From: JBLHOS01 sp047623825
GTDB taxonomy: Bacteria; Pseudomonadota; Alphaproteobacteria; Rhodobacterales; Rhodobacteraceae
Direction: 5' to 3'
Length of the DNA stretch: 40,781 bases
NCBI GenBank assembly: GCA_047623825.1
Contig: JBLHOS010000016.1
Coordinates: forward strand, 1-40,781
The position numbers were made by a program, and so were the translations under genes. Positions 18,128-28,220 of this stretch are shown here, in pieces (within the stretch, counting starts at the first letter, position 1; each line of letters opens with the position of its first letter). The notes beneath the pieces are model-generated. The model saw nothing but the letters and a program-made list of their open reading frames with translations, did not search any database and was not told the DNA's origin.

Positions 18128-19231
18128 TCAGGTATCTCGCACAGAACGGGTCAGTTGGTCGATCAACGCGGCTAAGTCGTTGGTGGCTTCGGGCCGACCC
18201 TGACTGAGGGCGGCGTGCGCCATATGCACTGCGGCGTCCGGGTTAGACAAGATCGCTTCAACCTGCTGAGATAGGTTTTCAGCTGTAAATTGCTTCTCTG
18301 AGATCAAGACTGCGGCCTCAGCCTCTATTAGACCCCGGGCATTGGCGGTCTGCTCATCGCGGATTGCGGCAGCCAACGGAACCAGAATTGACGGGCGCCC
18401 AATCACGCTGAGATCCGCTATGGTTGAGGCACCCGACCGCGTGATCACCAACTGGCATTCCGATAAACGCGCCGGAACGTCGGCAAAGAAGGTCTGCACG
18501 TCCGCAGGAATTCCAGCCTCGGCATAGGCTTCGACAACGCGCGCCAAATCTTCCTTACGGGCCTGATGTGACACACGGATCTGGCTGCGCAGCGGATCAG
18601 CGATACGCGCAAGTGCGGCAGGGACAATATTAGACAAGATGCGCGCACCCTGACTGCCGCCCATCACCAAAATACTTAATGGCCAATCACCGGGTGGCAT
18701 ATACGGCGCGCCCGCGCGGTCCAAAATCGCACCACGAACCGGGTTTCCAATGGCATACCCTTCAACGCCCTTAGGCAGCACAGTGGGCCATGTGCCGCAT
18801 GCAACTGCATTCACCCGCTTGGCAAAGATCTGGTTGACCCGACCCAAGACGCCGTTTTGCTCGTGGATCATCCGGGGCAATCGCAACAGGTATGCCGCCG
18901 ACATCGCGGGAATAGCAGGATAGCCGCCGAACCCAACCACGATGGCAGGGCGGTCGCGGCGCATCGCGCGGATCGCACTGAGCGTGCCACGCAATATACG
19001 CCATGGCACCAGCAGTTTCGCAGCAATTCCGCCACGCGCGAAGGTCGCTGAGGCGATCTGCTCTACCTGCACAACATGTGGAAAGCCACCTGTGTAGCGC
19101 GCGCCACGAGCGTCCGTCGACAGCGTCACACGCCAGCCCTTGCGGATCATCGCCTCAGCTAGGGCTTGTGCGGGGAACATATGTCCGCCCGTACCTCCGG
19201 CTGCGATAATGATCAAAGGGGCATTGCGCAT
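18128..19231 (-). CDS. murG: Lipid II synthase MurG (GlcNAc transferase)
   Basis: Peripheral inner-membrane glycosyltransferase (GT-B fold) that adds GlcNAc to lipid I, making lipid II. The 367-residue product shows the glycine loops AAGGTGGHMFPAQALAE at the N-terminus and MGGSQGARIL in the middle, and TRSGASTIADL in the C-terminal donor-binding domain. I chose the ATG at 19231, eight bases after the ftsW stop, because the encoded MRNAPLIIIAAGGTGGH fits the family; a TTG at 19243 would overlap ftsW. Confidence 0.96.
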   Translation of the reverse strand: MRNAPLIIIAAGGTGGHMFPAQALAEAMIRKGWRVTLSTDARGARYTGGFPHVVQVEQIASATFARGGIAAKLLVPWRILRGTLSAIRAMRRDRPAIVVGFGGYPAIPAMSAAYLLRLPRMIHEQNGVLGRVNQIFAKRVNAVACGTWPTVLPKGVEGYAIGNPVRGAILDRAGAPYMPPGDWPLSILVMGGSQGARILSNIVPAALARIADPLRSQIRVSHQARKEDLARVVEAYAEAGIPADVQTFFADVPARLSECQLVITRSGASTIADLSVIGRPSILVPLAAAIRDEQTANARGLIEAEAAVLISEKQFTAENLSQQVEAILSNPDAAVHMAHAALSQGRPEATNDLAALIDQLTRSVRDT

Positions 19232-19239
19232 CACAGATC

Positions 19240-20406
19240 TCAATATTTACGGAACAAAAACAGATCACGGATTTGGCCTTGTGGGCGTGATCGCGTAAAC
19301 GCCAACAGCATGCCCACAGCCAATCCCGTCGCCAAAAGGCTGGAACCGCCGTAAGATATAAACGGCAAGGTCATCCCCTTGGCTGGCAGAAGGCGCACGG
19401 CCACGCCCATGTTGATAATCGCCTGCAAGGCCAGCAAACTTGCCAGACCAGTGCCTGCAAGCCGAATGAACGGGTCGCGTTCTTTCATCAAACGAAAGAA
19501 GCCACGCATTGCAATGGTTGTGAACAGCGCGATGATCACAAGGACCAGAACCAGACCGTATTCTTCCGCGGCCACTGCAATAATGAAATCCGTGTGCGCA
19601 TCTGGCAGGGTCCATTTTACAGCCCCCTCGCCCAGACCAGCGCCAAAAATCCCACCCTCTTGGATAGCATTTGCGGCATAGGCCAGTTGGGTGTTTGGAT
19701 CCACGTCAGCAGACAAGAAACTGTCAATTCGGCGGGCAAAGTGTTCAGAACTGGAATAGGCGATCATTCCGCCCACCCCGGCCAGCGCCAAGACCAGTCC
19801 CAACAGCACCATCGGCGCGCCAGCGACAAAATAGATCACACCCCACGCAAATAGGATCAACGCCGCTTGCCCGAAATCTGGCTGTAAGGCCAGTAGACCC
19901 ACGATCACAGCCGCAATCATCAACGACACGGACTTACCCGGCGGGCCGTTAATTTCCTGACTGGCCGCGATCAACCATGCTGTAAACACTACAAAGAGTG
20001 GCTTCAGGAACTCAGATGGTTGGATTGAGCCAAAGCCCAACGAATACCAGCGGATGGCGCCTTGCCCAAAGCTGGTGCCAAATACTGGCAAAAGAGCCAA
20101 TGAGGCGAATGTAAAAAAGAACCCCAGAACTGCCAATCGGCGGACAACAATCGGTGTCAGCATCGAGGTCAACATCATCAGGACCAGCGACAGGCCACCA
20201 AAAACTGCCTGACGGGTTACATAGTAGAAAGGCACCTGACCGGTCCGCTCTGCTAAGGGAGGTGAGGCTGCAAACCCCAACAACAACCCAATCGCAAACA
20301 GCGCAAGAATACAGCTCAGCGTGACCCGATCAACGGTCCGCCACCATCGAGGCAAAATAGCCTCGCCCGACTGCACGATTACCGTGCCATGCGCCATTTC
20401 CGTCAT
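19240..20406 (-). CDS. ftsW: SEDS glycosyltransferase FtsW
   Basis: Polytopic inner-membrane protein of the SEDS family that polymerises lipid II at the septum with FtsI. About ten hydrophobic helices are visible. Family segments include GSIQPSEFLKPLFVVFTAW, LLALQPDFGQAALIL and FISYGGSSLLATG near the end. I chose the ATG at 20406 (388 residues) because MTEMAHGTV resembles roseobacter FtsW N-termini as I recall them and has a GGCGGA site; the open frame extends to 20481. It lies 122 bases after murD. Confidence 0.94.
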   Translation of the reverse strand: MTEMAHGTVIVQSGEAILPRWWRTVDRVTLSCILALFAIGLLLGFAASPPLAERTGQVPFYYVTRQAVFGGLSLVLMMLTSMLTPIVVRRLAVLGFFFTFASLALLPVFGTSFGQGAIRWYSLGFGSIQPSEFLKPLFVVFTAWLIAASQEINGPPGKSVSLMIAAVIVGLLALQPDFGQAALILFAWGVIYFVAGAPMVLLGLVLALAGVGGMIAYSSSEHFARRIDSFLSADVDPNTQLAYAANAIQEGGIFGAGLGEGAVKWTLPDAHTDFIIAVAAEEYGLVLVLVIIALFTTIAMRGFFRLMKERDPFIRLAGTGLASLLALQAIINMGVAVRLLPAKGMTLPFISYGGSSLLATGLAVGMLLAFTRSRPQGQIRDLFLFRKY

Positions 20407-20528
20407 GGAATTTCCGCCCGATACTGCCTCTGATCGCCCGGTTTTCCGGATCTGAGAAAACGATACATCCAATTGCCACATGACGCCAGTGTTTCAAGTA
20501 AAAACCGGCAATTCCCAACAAGATCGGT

Positions 20529-21941
20529 TTACGCGATCGCGATTGCCAATTGGCGGGTCACTTCGGCCATGAAATCATCGCCGCGCTGCTCAAAATTGTC
20601 ATATTGGTCAAAGCTGGCTGCTGCGGGGGCCAGCAAAACTGTATCGCCCGGTTCTGCGTCCGCAATGGCCTGCGCCACGGCGCGCGCCATGGTACCGCAA
20701 ATCTCTAGGGGGACGTCACCCAATTCCAGCGCAAATCCGGCGGCCTCACGTCCGATGACATAGGCCTTTTGCACGGATCCCATGGCATCTTTCAGCGGAC
20801 CAAGCCCACCCTCTTTTGCCAGTCCACCACAGATCCAGCGAATTTTTGGGAACGCGCCAAGGGCCATGGCCGCCGCATCGACATTGGTCGCCTTGCTGTC
20901 GTTGACATAGACCACGCCCGCAACCTCAGTAACGATCTGGCTGCGATGTGGCAGGCCTGTAAAGCTATGGAAAGTGGCCTCGATAGATTTGGGGCCCAGC
21001 CCAACAGCACGGCACACGGCATAGGCGGCGCAGGCGTTTTGGTGATTATGCACCCCTGCCAATGCGCGGATACCGCGCAAATCGATGCTGGCCACCTGCC
21101 GGGATTTTCGCGTTTCAGCCAGCCAGCCCTTACGCGCTGTCACCGACCATCCCGGTGTCGCCAGCTTACGATCGATTGAGATCTGGATCACGCGACCATC
21201 ACTGGCCGCCTCTGCAAACTGGTTGGCCAACATCTGACCTTCGATCTCATCAACGCCAACGACGGCCCAATCTGGTCCACCCTCGGCAAAAAGACGGCGT
21301 TTAGCTGCAAAATAACCGCCCATCCCACCATGTCGGTCCAGATGATCGGGGCTAAGATTGGTGAAGACGGCAATATCGGGGGTCAGCGATCTTGCCAGTT
21401 CCGTCTGGTAAGAACTTAGCTCAAGCACAATCACTTCGCCGTCCAAAGGCGGATCAAGATCAAGCACCCCGCGCCCGATGTTTCCAGCCAGTTGGACAGG
21501 CGTTCCCGCCGTGCTGAGAATATGATGGATCAGCGCCGATGTCGTTGACTTCCCGTTAGAGCCAGTGACCACCACGATCCGCGGCGGCGTCTCATGGTCC
21601 ATCCAATCGCCAGACCCAAAGGAGCGAAAGAAAAGTCCGATATCATTGTCTACTGGCACACCAGCCGCCCAAGCCGCCGCGACATGGCGATTGGGTGTTG
21701 GATAAAGATGCGGAATTCCAGGCGATACAATCAGCGCCGCGATATCATGCCAAACATCGCTCTTAGCCAGATCTTGCATCTGCAACCCGGCCTCTTCGGC
21801 CCGCGTGCGCGCATCTGCATTGTCGTCCCAACACAGCACCTGAGCCCCGCCAGCCTCTAGGGCTGCTGCTGCTGTCATACCGCTGCGGCCAAGGCCCAAT
21901 ACCGCGACACGCTGTCCTGCATATCCTACAACTGGGATCAT
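20529..21941 (-). CDS. murD: UDP-N-acetylmuramoylalanine--D-glutamate ligase
   Basis: Second Mur ligase: adds D-Glu to UDP-MurNAc-L-Ala in the cytoplasm. The 470-residue product has the N-terminal VAVLGLGRSGMTAA motif, the ATP loop TGSNGKSTTS at about 126-135, the NLSPDHLDRH segment and YVNDSKATNVDAA, which is typical of MurD. The ATG at 21941 is preceded by AAAGGG. The gap of 138 bases before it (to mraY) may hold a promoter. Confidence 0.97.
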   Translation of the reverse strand: MIPVVGYAGQRVAVLGLGRSGMTAAAALEAGGAQVLCWDDNADARTRAEEAGLQMQDLAKSDVWHDIAALIVSPGIPHLYPTPNRHVAAAWAAGVPVDNDIGLFFRSFGSGDWMDHETPPRIVVVTGSNGKSTTSALIHHILSTAGTPVQLAGNIGRGVLDLDPPLDGEVIVLELSSYQTELARSLTPDIAVFTNLSPDHLDRHGGMGGYFAAKRRLFAEGGPDWAVVGVDEIEGQMLANQFAEAASDGRVIQISIDRKLATPGWSVTARKGWLAETRKSRQVASIDLRGIRALAGVHNHQNACAAYAVCRAVGLGPKSIEATFHSFTGLPHRSQIVTEVAGVVYVNDSKATNVDAAAMALGAFPKIRWICGGLAKEGGLGPLKDAMGSVQKAYVIGREAAGFALELGDVPLEICGTMARAVAQAIADAEPGDTVLLAPAAASFDQYDNFEQRGDDFMAEVTRQLAIAIA

Positions 21942-22079
21942 TATTCTGCCCTTTAATAGAGTGATGTTAGTTTGGCACGGGCGTCAGCCCCGGACGCAAT
22001 TCTGGTCGCGCGTACACAGCGGCACGGCCAACCCGAAAATGCTTGTAACGACGTTCGCGTCTGGTGTCGACGTCCGTGG

Positions 22080-23165
22080 TTAGCGCAACTTAAGCGTCGC
22101 AAGACCGATTAATGCCAGGATCAGTGAGATGATCCAAAACCGGATCACGATCTGCGGCTCCGCCCAACCTTTCTTCTCAAAATGGTGATGGATTGGGGCC
22201 ATCAAGAACACCCGTCGCCCAGTGCATTTGAAATAAAGCACCTGAATGATCACCGACAATGCCTCGGCCACGAAAAGCCCGCCGACAATTGCCAGCACAA
22301 TTTCATGCTTGGTCGAAACGGCAATCGCCCCTAATGCGCCGCCCAAGGCCAAAGACCCGGTGTCACCCATGAAAACCGCCGCAGGGGGTGCATTATACCA
22401 TAAAAAACCCAACCCACCGCCGATCAGCCCCGCCGTAAAGATCAACAGTTCGCCCGTTCCAGGCACGTAATGCACATCCAGATAATCGGTGAAGTCGACC
22501 CGCCCGACAGCGTAGGAAATAATCCCAAGGGTTCCCGCCGCAATCATCACCGGCATGATCGCCAAGCCGTCCAGACCGTCGGTCAGGTTAACCGAATTGG
22601 CGCTTCCGACAATTACGATCATCGAGAACGGCACAAACAAAAAGCCTAGGTTTACCAACACATCTTTAAAAACTGGCAGCGCCAGATGGTTTGACAACTC
22701 GGCCGGATGCAAAACGGCCGCTGCATATCCCGCAACTGCAGCAATGATCAATCCCAGTCCCATTCGGGTCCGCCTAGAGATGCCGGCGCTGTCATTGCGG
22801 CTAACCTTGTGCCAGTCATCGGCAAAACCGATTGCGCCAAACGCGACCGTGACGCCCAAGACCAACCAGACATAGGGGTTATCCAGTCGCGCCCACATCA
22901 GCGTCGACAGCGATAAAGCCGCCAAAATCAGTAATCCGCCCATGGTCGGAGTACCTGCTTTGGTCTCAATATGGTGCGCGGGGCCATCCTCACGAATGGG
23001 TTGGCCATTGCTGTATTTCCGACGCAATGCGTTGATCAGTGGCTGGCCAAAGACAAACCCAAAAATCAGTGCAGTAAAAAAGGCGCCACCGGCCCGAAAT
23101 GTAATGTAGCGAAACAAATTGAAGAAGTCGCCGCCATCTGAAAGTTCGCTTAACCAATACAACAT
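22080..23165 (-). CDS. mraY: Phospho-MurNAc-pentapeptide transferase MraY
   Basis: Polytopic inner-membrane enzyme that transfers phospho-MurNAc-pentapeptide to undecaprenyl phosphate, making lipid I. In 361 residues about ten membrane helices are seen. Catalytic or binding segments are visible: GFADDWHK (Asp pair), NSVNLTDGLDGLA (Asp of the second motif), GDTGSLALGG and the histidine cluster PIHHHFEKKGW. The start ATG at 23165 directly follows the murF TAA with no gap, so coupling is likely. Confidence 0.97.
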   Translation of the reverse strand: MLYWLSELSDGGDFFNLFRYITFRAGGAFFTALIFGFVFGQPLINALRRKYSNGQPIREDGPAHHIETKAGTPTMGGLLILAALSLSTLMWARLDNPYVWLVLGVTVAFGAIGFADDWHKVSRNDSAGISRRTRMGLGLIIAAVAGYAAAVLHPAELSNHLALPVFKDVLVNLGFLFVPFSMIVIVGSANSVNLTDGLDGLAIMPVMIAAGTLGIISYAVGRVDFTDYLDVHYVPGTGELLIFTAGLIGGGLGFLWYNAPPAAVFMGDTGSLALGGALGAIAVSTKHEIVLAIVGGLFVAEALSVIIQVLYFKCTGRRVFLMAPIHHHFEKKGWAEPQIVIRFWIISLILALIGLATLKLR

Positions 23166-24590
23166 TTAGTGTATTCCTTGCCCCTGATCCGCAGCCGCTT
23201 GCCCCAGTTTGCGCAGCGCGTCAACCACGCGGGACACCTTAGACCCCTTGGACCCTTTCACCAGCAAGATATCGCCCGATGTCAGATCGCGTAAAAGGTT
23301 GGGGACCAGTTCTTCGGCCGTCTGTGCGTGATGACCGCGCTTGTTTTCACTCAACGCGGCGCGAAGATGGACCATCAATGGCCCGCAGGTATGCACAACA
23401 TCGACTTTTGATAGCGCCGGGTGTTCTGCAATCCGGGCATGCATGGCGGCGGTCTGAGGACCCAATTCCAGCATGTCACCCAAAATGGCGATCCGACGGC
23501 CTTTCCCTTGCGGGACGGCACCGGCCAGCACGTTAAGACTTGCCATCAGGGATGCCGGATTGGCGTTGAATGCGTCGTCGATCAGCTCAACTTCTAATTG
23601 GTTGTGGGGGCGCAATTGCAGGGTCTCTCGTGTTCCACGGCCTGCCACCGGACGCCATTGCGCCAAGGCTAAAGCTGCGCGCGCAAGATCAAGATCCAGC
23701 GCGCTTATGACCGCAAGGCTGGCCAATGCGTTAACCGCAAAATGCGCACCGGGCGCACTTAACCGCAAAAACAAAGGCGTGCCTGCAACATCGATTTTCA
23801 TCACTGTCGCAACCTCAGAGACGCTGAGGGTTTCTAGGCGCAAATCGGCGCCTTTGATCCCAAAAAGCATTGGCGCAAAGCCAAGGTCCACCGCCGCCTT
23901 GATCAAGATCGGACTTGTCTCAAGATCGGCGTTGGCGATAGCAATCCCGCCGGGTTCCAATCCTTGGTATAGGCTGGCCTTTTCATCAGCGATCCCCTCA
24001 ATCCGGCCAAACGCCTCTAGATGGGCGGCGGCCACGGTAGTAACCACTGCAACATGCGGGCGGACAAGACGGGTCAAGGGCGCGATCTCACCGGGTGCAC
24101 TCATCCCGATCTCTATCACGGCAAATTCAGTGTCTTGCGGCATCCGCGCCAATGTCAACGGTACACCCCAATGGTTGTTGTAAGAGGCCTCGGCTGCATG
24201 GGTTTTGCCCTCTACCGACAAGACGGCGCGCAGCATTTCCTTGGTGGTGGTTTTCCCGACGGAGCCTGTGATCGCCACGACCTTGGCATTTGATCTTGCC
24301 CGCGCCGCCCGTCCCAGATCTTCCAATCCGGTCTGTACGTCCTTAACCAGCAGCAGCGGCGCGGTTTTTGACACACCTTCCGGGATCCGCGAAACAAGAG
24401 CAGCCCCGGCGCCGGCAGCCAACGCGGCTGCGACAAAATCATGGGCATCGCGCGCCACAGTCAGGGCAACAAATAAGTCACCCGGAATAAGGCTGCGGGT
24501 ATCGATTGAGACGCCACTGACACCCCAGTCGCCAATCGCCTGTCCGCCGGTTGCAGCAGCAGCCTCAGATGCGGTCCAAAGACTGGTCAT
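23166..24590 (-). CDS. murF: UDP-MurNAc-tripeptide--D-Ala-D-Ala ligase MurF
   Basis: Cytoplasmic Mur ligase that adds the D-Ala-D-Ala made by Ddl. The 474-residue product has the N-terminal VSIDTRSLIPGDLFVAL, the ATP loop ITGSVGKTTTKE at about 107-118, YNNHWGVPLTL and the DDAFNANPASL segment that is typical of MurF. The start overlaps the murE stop by four bases. Length is normal. Confidence 0.97.
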   Translation of the reverse strand: MTSLWTASEAAAATGGQAIGDWGVSGVSIDTRSLIPGDLFVALTVARDAHDFVAAALAAGAGAALVSRIPEGVSKTAPLLLVKDVQTGLEDLGRAARARSNAKVVAITGSVGKTTTKEMLRAVLSVEGKTHAAEASYNNHWGVPLTLARMPQDTEFAVIEIGMSAPGEIAPLTRLVRPHVAVVTTVAAAHLEAFGRIEGIADEKASLYQGLEPGGIAIANADLETSPILIKAAVDLGFAPMLFGIKGADLRLETLSVSEVATVMKIDVAGTPLFLRLSAPGAHFAVNALASLAVISALDLDLARAALALAQWRPVAGRGTRETLQLRPHNQLEVELIDDAFNANPASLMASLNVLAGAVPQGKGRRIAILGDMLELGPQTAAMHARIAEHPALSKVDVVHTCGPLMVHLRAALSENKRGHHAQTAEELVPNLLRDLTSGDILLVKGSKGSKVSRVVDALRKLGQAAADQGQGIH

Positions 24591-26071
24591 ATCTGCCCCT
24601 CCAGTGCCGCGATTGCGACGCTTGCCTGTTCAACATCATCAAACGGATAGACCACATCGCCCACGGTTTGGCCGGTTTCATGGCCTTTGCCCGCGATCAA
24701 CAGCGCGTCGCCGGGCCCCAATGCATCAACGCCGCGCAAAATCGCTTCTGCCCGGTCGCCGACCTCAGTGGCATCTGGGCAGCCCGCCATTATTTCCATC
24801 CGGATACTGGCAGGATTTTCGCTGCGTGGATTATCATCAGTGACAAACAGCACATCAGCGTTTTCAGCCGCTGCCCGTCCCATCATCGGGCGTTTGCCGC
24901 GGTCACGATCGCCGCCTGCGCCAAAAACAACGATCAATCGGCCCAAAACATGCGGGCGCAACGCCTGCAGCGCGGTTTGAAGCGAGTCTGGTGTATGAGA
25001 ATAATCAACATATACCGGCGCACCGTGGAACCTCCGCCCCGCCAATTGCATCCGCCCGCGCACGCCTTGCAACTTACGCAGCACTTCAAAAACTGCGTCC
25101 GCATCATCGCCCGCCGCTATGGCAAGCGCGGCGGCAGTCAGGACATTCATCGCCTGAAACCCGCCAATCAAATCCAGCCGCGTCTGATACTGGCGCCCCT
25201 GCCAACGAAACAAAACGTCTTGGCCCAGATCATCCAGCCGCCGCCCCGTGATTTTCAACCGCGCCTCATCCGAATATTGGCCGACCGTGATCACCTCAAT
25301 ATCGCGCGCGGCACAGGCGTTGACGACTTCGACACCGCGTGGATCATCGATATTTACAACTGCACTGCCATCTTCAGGCAACAGTTCGGTAAAGAGGCGC
25401 AATTTCGCGGCGAAATACACGTCCATAGTGCCGTGGTAGTCCAGATGATCCTGACTGAAATTTGTAAAGGCTGCGGCGGCAAGATGAACGGCCTCCATCC
25501 GGCGCTGATCAAGTCCATGTGACGACGCCTCCATTGCGACATGGTCCACGCCAGCGGCCGCCATATCAGCCAACAGCTTTTGCAAGGTCAACGGGTCGGG
25601 CGTGGTGTGAATGCCAGGTGCAGAATAAGCGCCCTCAACGCCGGTCGTGCCGATATTGGCGGCCTCATGGTCCAGCAAGGCCCAAATTTGGCGCGTAAAG
25701 CTTGCGACCGAGGTTTTGCCGTTGGTGCCGGTCACTGCAATGATGGTTTCAGGTTGTGCCCCAAACCAAAGGGCCGCTGCATGGGCAAATGCGGCTTGCG
25801 GATCCTCAACCACGATAACGACCGCGTCTGAGGCTGCAATCTCAGCTGCTGCGATGTCTGCCCCGATTCTGTCGGTCAGGATTGCGGCCGCCCGCATACG
25901 CAAGGCATATTGGATAAAGGCAGCACCATGCACACGCGTTCCGGGCAGTGCTGCGAACAGATGTCCAGGTTTAACCGCGCGGCTGTCCATCGACACGCCT
26001 GTGATCGCAATATCGCGCCCCTTGGCATCTGTCAGGCCAAGCGCGGATAAAGATGTACTCGCTTGCACCAT
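24587..26071 (-). CDS. murE: UDP-MurNAc-dipeptide--meso-diaminopimelate ligase MurE
   Basis: Cytoplasmic Mur ligase for the third residue. The 494-residue product has the N-terminal VSMDSRAVKPGHLFAAL, the ATP loop TGTNGKTS at 114-121, EASSHGLDQRR and the DNPR motif at 413-416. DNPR is the known marker of the meso-diaminopimelate type, as expected for a Gram-negative. The ATG at 26071 is 20 bases after the ftsI stop. Confidence 0.97.
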   Translation of the reverse strand: MVQASTSLSALGLTDAKGRDIAITGVSMDSRAVKPGHLFAALPGTRVHGAAFIQYALRMRAAAILTDRIGADIAAAEIAASDAVVIVVEDPQAAFAHAAALWFGAQPETIIAVTGTNGKTSVASFTRQIWALLDHEAANIGTTGVEGAYSAPGIHTTPDPLTLQKLLADMAAAGVDHVAMEASSHGLDQRRMEAVHLAAAAFTNFSQDHLDYHGTMDVYFAAKLRLFTELLPEDGSAVVNIDDPRGVEVVNACAARDIEVITVGQYSDEARLKITGRRLDDLGQDVLFRWQGRQYQTRLDLIGGFQAMNVLTAAALAIAAGDDADAVFEVLRKLQGVRGRMQLAGRRFHGAPVYVDYSHTPDSLQTALQALRPHVLGRLIVVFGAGGDRDRGKRPMMGRAAAENADVLFVTDDNPRSENPASIRMEIMAGCPDATEVGDRAEAILRGVDALGPGDALLIAGKGHETGQTVGDVVYPFDDVEQASVAIAALEGQI

Positions 26072-26091
26072 GCTGCGCCCCCTTTGCGATC

Positions 26092-27876
26092 CTAGTTTGA
26101 AGAACTGGATAGTTGATCTGTGACCAAAGGTTCAATCTCTGGTCTCAGTCCCAAAAGCGGGGCAATCCGGCGGATCATTTCTGCGGCCACTGGCACGGCG
26201 GTCCAGCCAGCGGTTCGGCGCGGTTCACTACCCGAGTTCTCAGACGGTTCGTCCAGCGTGACAATCAACACATATTGTGGATCGTTTGCCGGAAAGATTG
26301 AGGCAAAGGTCGCGATTACGCGGTCCTCATAATAGCCGCCACCACTCGCACGGGGCTTGTCTGCGGTACCCGTCTTGCCACCAACGGCATAGCCCTCAAC
26401 ATCACCAAAGCTGGCAGTGCCCTCTTGCACCACAAGGCGCAACATGCGGCGGGCGATTGCGGACACCTCTTCTGACACAATCCTCTCACCCGTTTGGGGC
26501 GTGTCGCGTCGGATCAACGTGGGTTGAACAATTGTGCCACCATTGACGATAGAGGCGTAACCGGCCGCCAGATGCAGGGGACTGCTGGACAATCCATGGC
26601 CATAAGACACTGTAACTGTGGCCAATTCGCCCCAACGCTGCGGCAAAAGTGGGTGGGCCGATCCAGCCTCTACCATCTCGACCACAGTCGGGGAGAAAAA
26701 GCCCAACTGCTCCAGAAAACGTTGCTGACGCTCCGCCCCTATTTCCAAGGCCATGCGCGCGGTGCCAATGTTGGAGCTGTGGACCACAACATCTGTTACC
26801 GACAATTCAGCGCCATAGTTGCGAAAATCACTGATCGAAAAACCAGCCATCCGCAGGGGTCCGGTGGTGTCGATCATGGTTTCAGCGGTCACGAGGCCGT
26901 CTTCAAGCGCCTGCGACACGGTGAAGATCTTGAAGACTGATCCCAACTCATAGACGCCTTGCACGGCACGATTGAATAGCGGGCTGTCAGCCTGATCACC
27001 TGACGTCAAAACACGGGGCCGTGCGTTGGGGTCAAAATCAGGCAATGACACCATCGATATGATTTCACCGGTGTGAACGTCCATCAAGACCGAGGCCGCA
27101 CCACGTGCATTCATCAAGGCCATTCCGCCTGCCAAGACCTCCTCAGCTGTAGCCTGAATGCTGAGATCTATCGACAGTTCAAGCGGTGCGCCCTGACGTG
27201 CTGGATCGCGCAAAATATCATCAAACTGTGCCTCTACACCGGCCACGCCGATAACCTCGGCAGCATTCACCGCTTCTTGGCCAAAAGACGCCCCACCCAG
27301 AATATGGGCTGCCAATGAACCATTTGGATACAGTCTCATTTCACGCGGGCCAAATAGCAATCCGGGCTCGCCCAGTTCATGGACAAGCTGTTGTTGTTCT
27401 GGCGACAATTGCCGCCGTACCCACAAAAACAGCACGTCAGATGTGAACCGGCGCAGCAGCGCCTCTTCGTCCAGATCTGGGAAAATTTCAACCAGACCAC
27501 GCGCCGCAGCGACCGGATCAACCATTTCTTGCGGGTGAGCATACAGCGCGTTTGTGACCAGATTGGTCGCAAGAACCCGACCCTGACGGTCCACAATATC
27601 AGCACGCGTATTCAAAATCAAAGAAGCCGAAGAAGCGATGCGCGGTTCAGCAGGCTCAGACGCTGCCAACGTCGTCATTCGGAGGGCAACCGTCAGAAAC
27701 GCTGCAAAAAAGCACATCGCCAGCAGTAATAACCGGCTTTCGGCGCGTTGGCGCATCTTGTCACGTTGTGACTCATGTCGCAGGCGCAGGTTATCACGCT
27801 CTATCTGATCAGGGTTTTCGCCGTTCTGGCGGGCCTGCAGAACGCGGGTCAAAGGGCGCAATGGAGTTCGGATCAT
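26092..27876 (-). CDS. ftsI: Septal peptidoglycan transpeptidase FtsI (PBP3)
   Basis: Bitopic inner-membrane class B penicillin-binding protein that cross-links septal peptidoglycan with FtsW. The 594-residue product has a basic cytoplasmic tail, one membrane helix at about 48-70, a pedestal domain (IVDRQGRVLATNLV) and a transpeptidase domain. The three active-site motifs are present: S313-V-F-K316, S367-S-N369 and K501-T-G. The ATG at 27876 overlaps the ftsL stop by four bases. Confidence 0.97.
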   Translation of the reverse strand: MIRTPLRPLTRVLQARQNGENPDQIERDNLRLRHESQRDKMRQRAESRLLLLAMCFFAAFLTVALRMTTLAASEPAEPRIASSASLILNTRADIVDRQGRVLATNLVTNALYAHPQEMVDPVAAARGLVEIFPDLDEEALLRRFTSDVLFLWVRRQLSPEQQQLVHELGEPGLLFGPREMRLYPNGSLAAHILGGASFGQEAVNAAEVIGVAGVEAQFDDILRDPARQGAPLELSIDLSIQATAEEVLAGGMALMNARGAASVLMDVHTGEIISMVSLPDFDPNARPRVLTSGDQADSPLFNRAVQGVYELGSVFKIFTVSQALEDGLVTAETMIDTTGPLRMAGFSISDFRNYGAELSVTDVVVHSSNIGTARMALEIGAERQQRFLEQLGFFSPTVVEMVEAGSAHPLLPQRWGELATVTVSYGHGLSSSPLHLAAGYASIVNGGTIVQPTLIRRDTPQTGERIVSEEVSAIARRMLRLVVQEGTASFGDVEGYAVGGKTGTADKPRASGGGYYEDRVIATFASIFPANDPQYVLIVTLDEPSENSGSEPRRTAGWTAVPVAAEMIRRIAPLLGLRPEIEPLVTDQLSSSSN

Positions 27877-28220
27877 GGCCAGGCCTCCGCCGAGCTCGCG
27901 TTTTCGAGGATCACCTCTTCTTCCAGTGCAGGTAGCGCAGGATAAACGATCTGATTTGCATTTCCAAACTGCGCCGGCGTCATCGGCATCAGGCGCAGAC
28001 GATCAAAGTTGATTTCGGCTAATTCCCGCAGTCGATCGGGTCGGCTAAGATACGCCCATTCGGCGCGCAAGACACTTAGGCGCTCACGCTCACGACTGAT
28101 TTCGACATGTAAACGGTCAACCTGACGGATCGATTGCTGGGTCTGGATGTTCTGGTGATAGGCCCAATAACCCAAACCGATCACGACCAATGCGGCAAGG
28201 ATGCTTGTAAATCCGCGCAT
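27873..28220 (-). CDS. ftsL: Cell division protein FtsL
   Basis: Small bitopic divisome protein. The 115-residue product has a short cytoplasmic tail, one membrane helix (residues 5-21, ending GYWAYH) and a periplasmic coiled coil (about 25-65, with RQVDRLHVEISRERERL). Sequence is weakly conserved in this family; position between rsmH and ftsI, size and topology carry the call. Its start shares one base with the rsmH stop (TGATG). Confidence 0.88.
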   Translation of the reverse strand: MRGFTSILAALVVIGLGYWAYHQNIQTQQSIRQVDRLHVEISRERERLSVLRAEWAYLSRPDRLRELAEINFDRLRLMPMTPAQFGNANQIVYPALPALEEEVILENASSAEAWP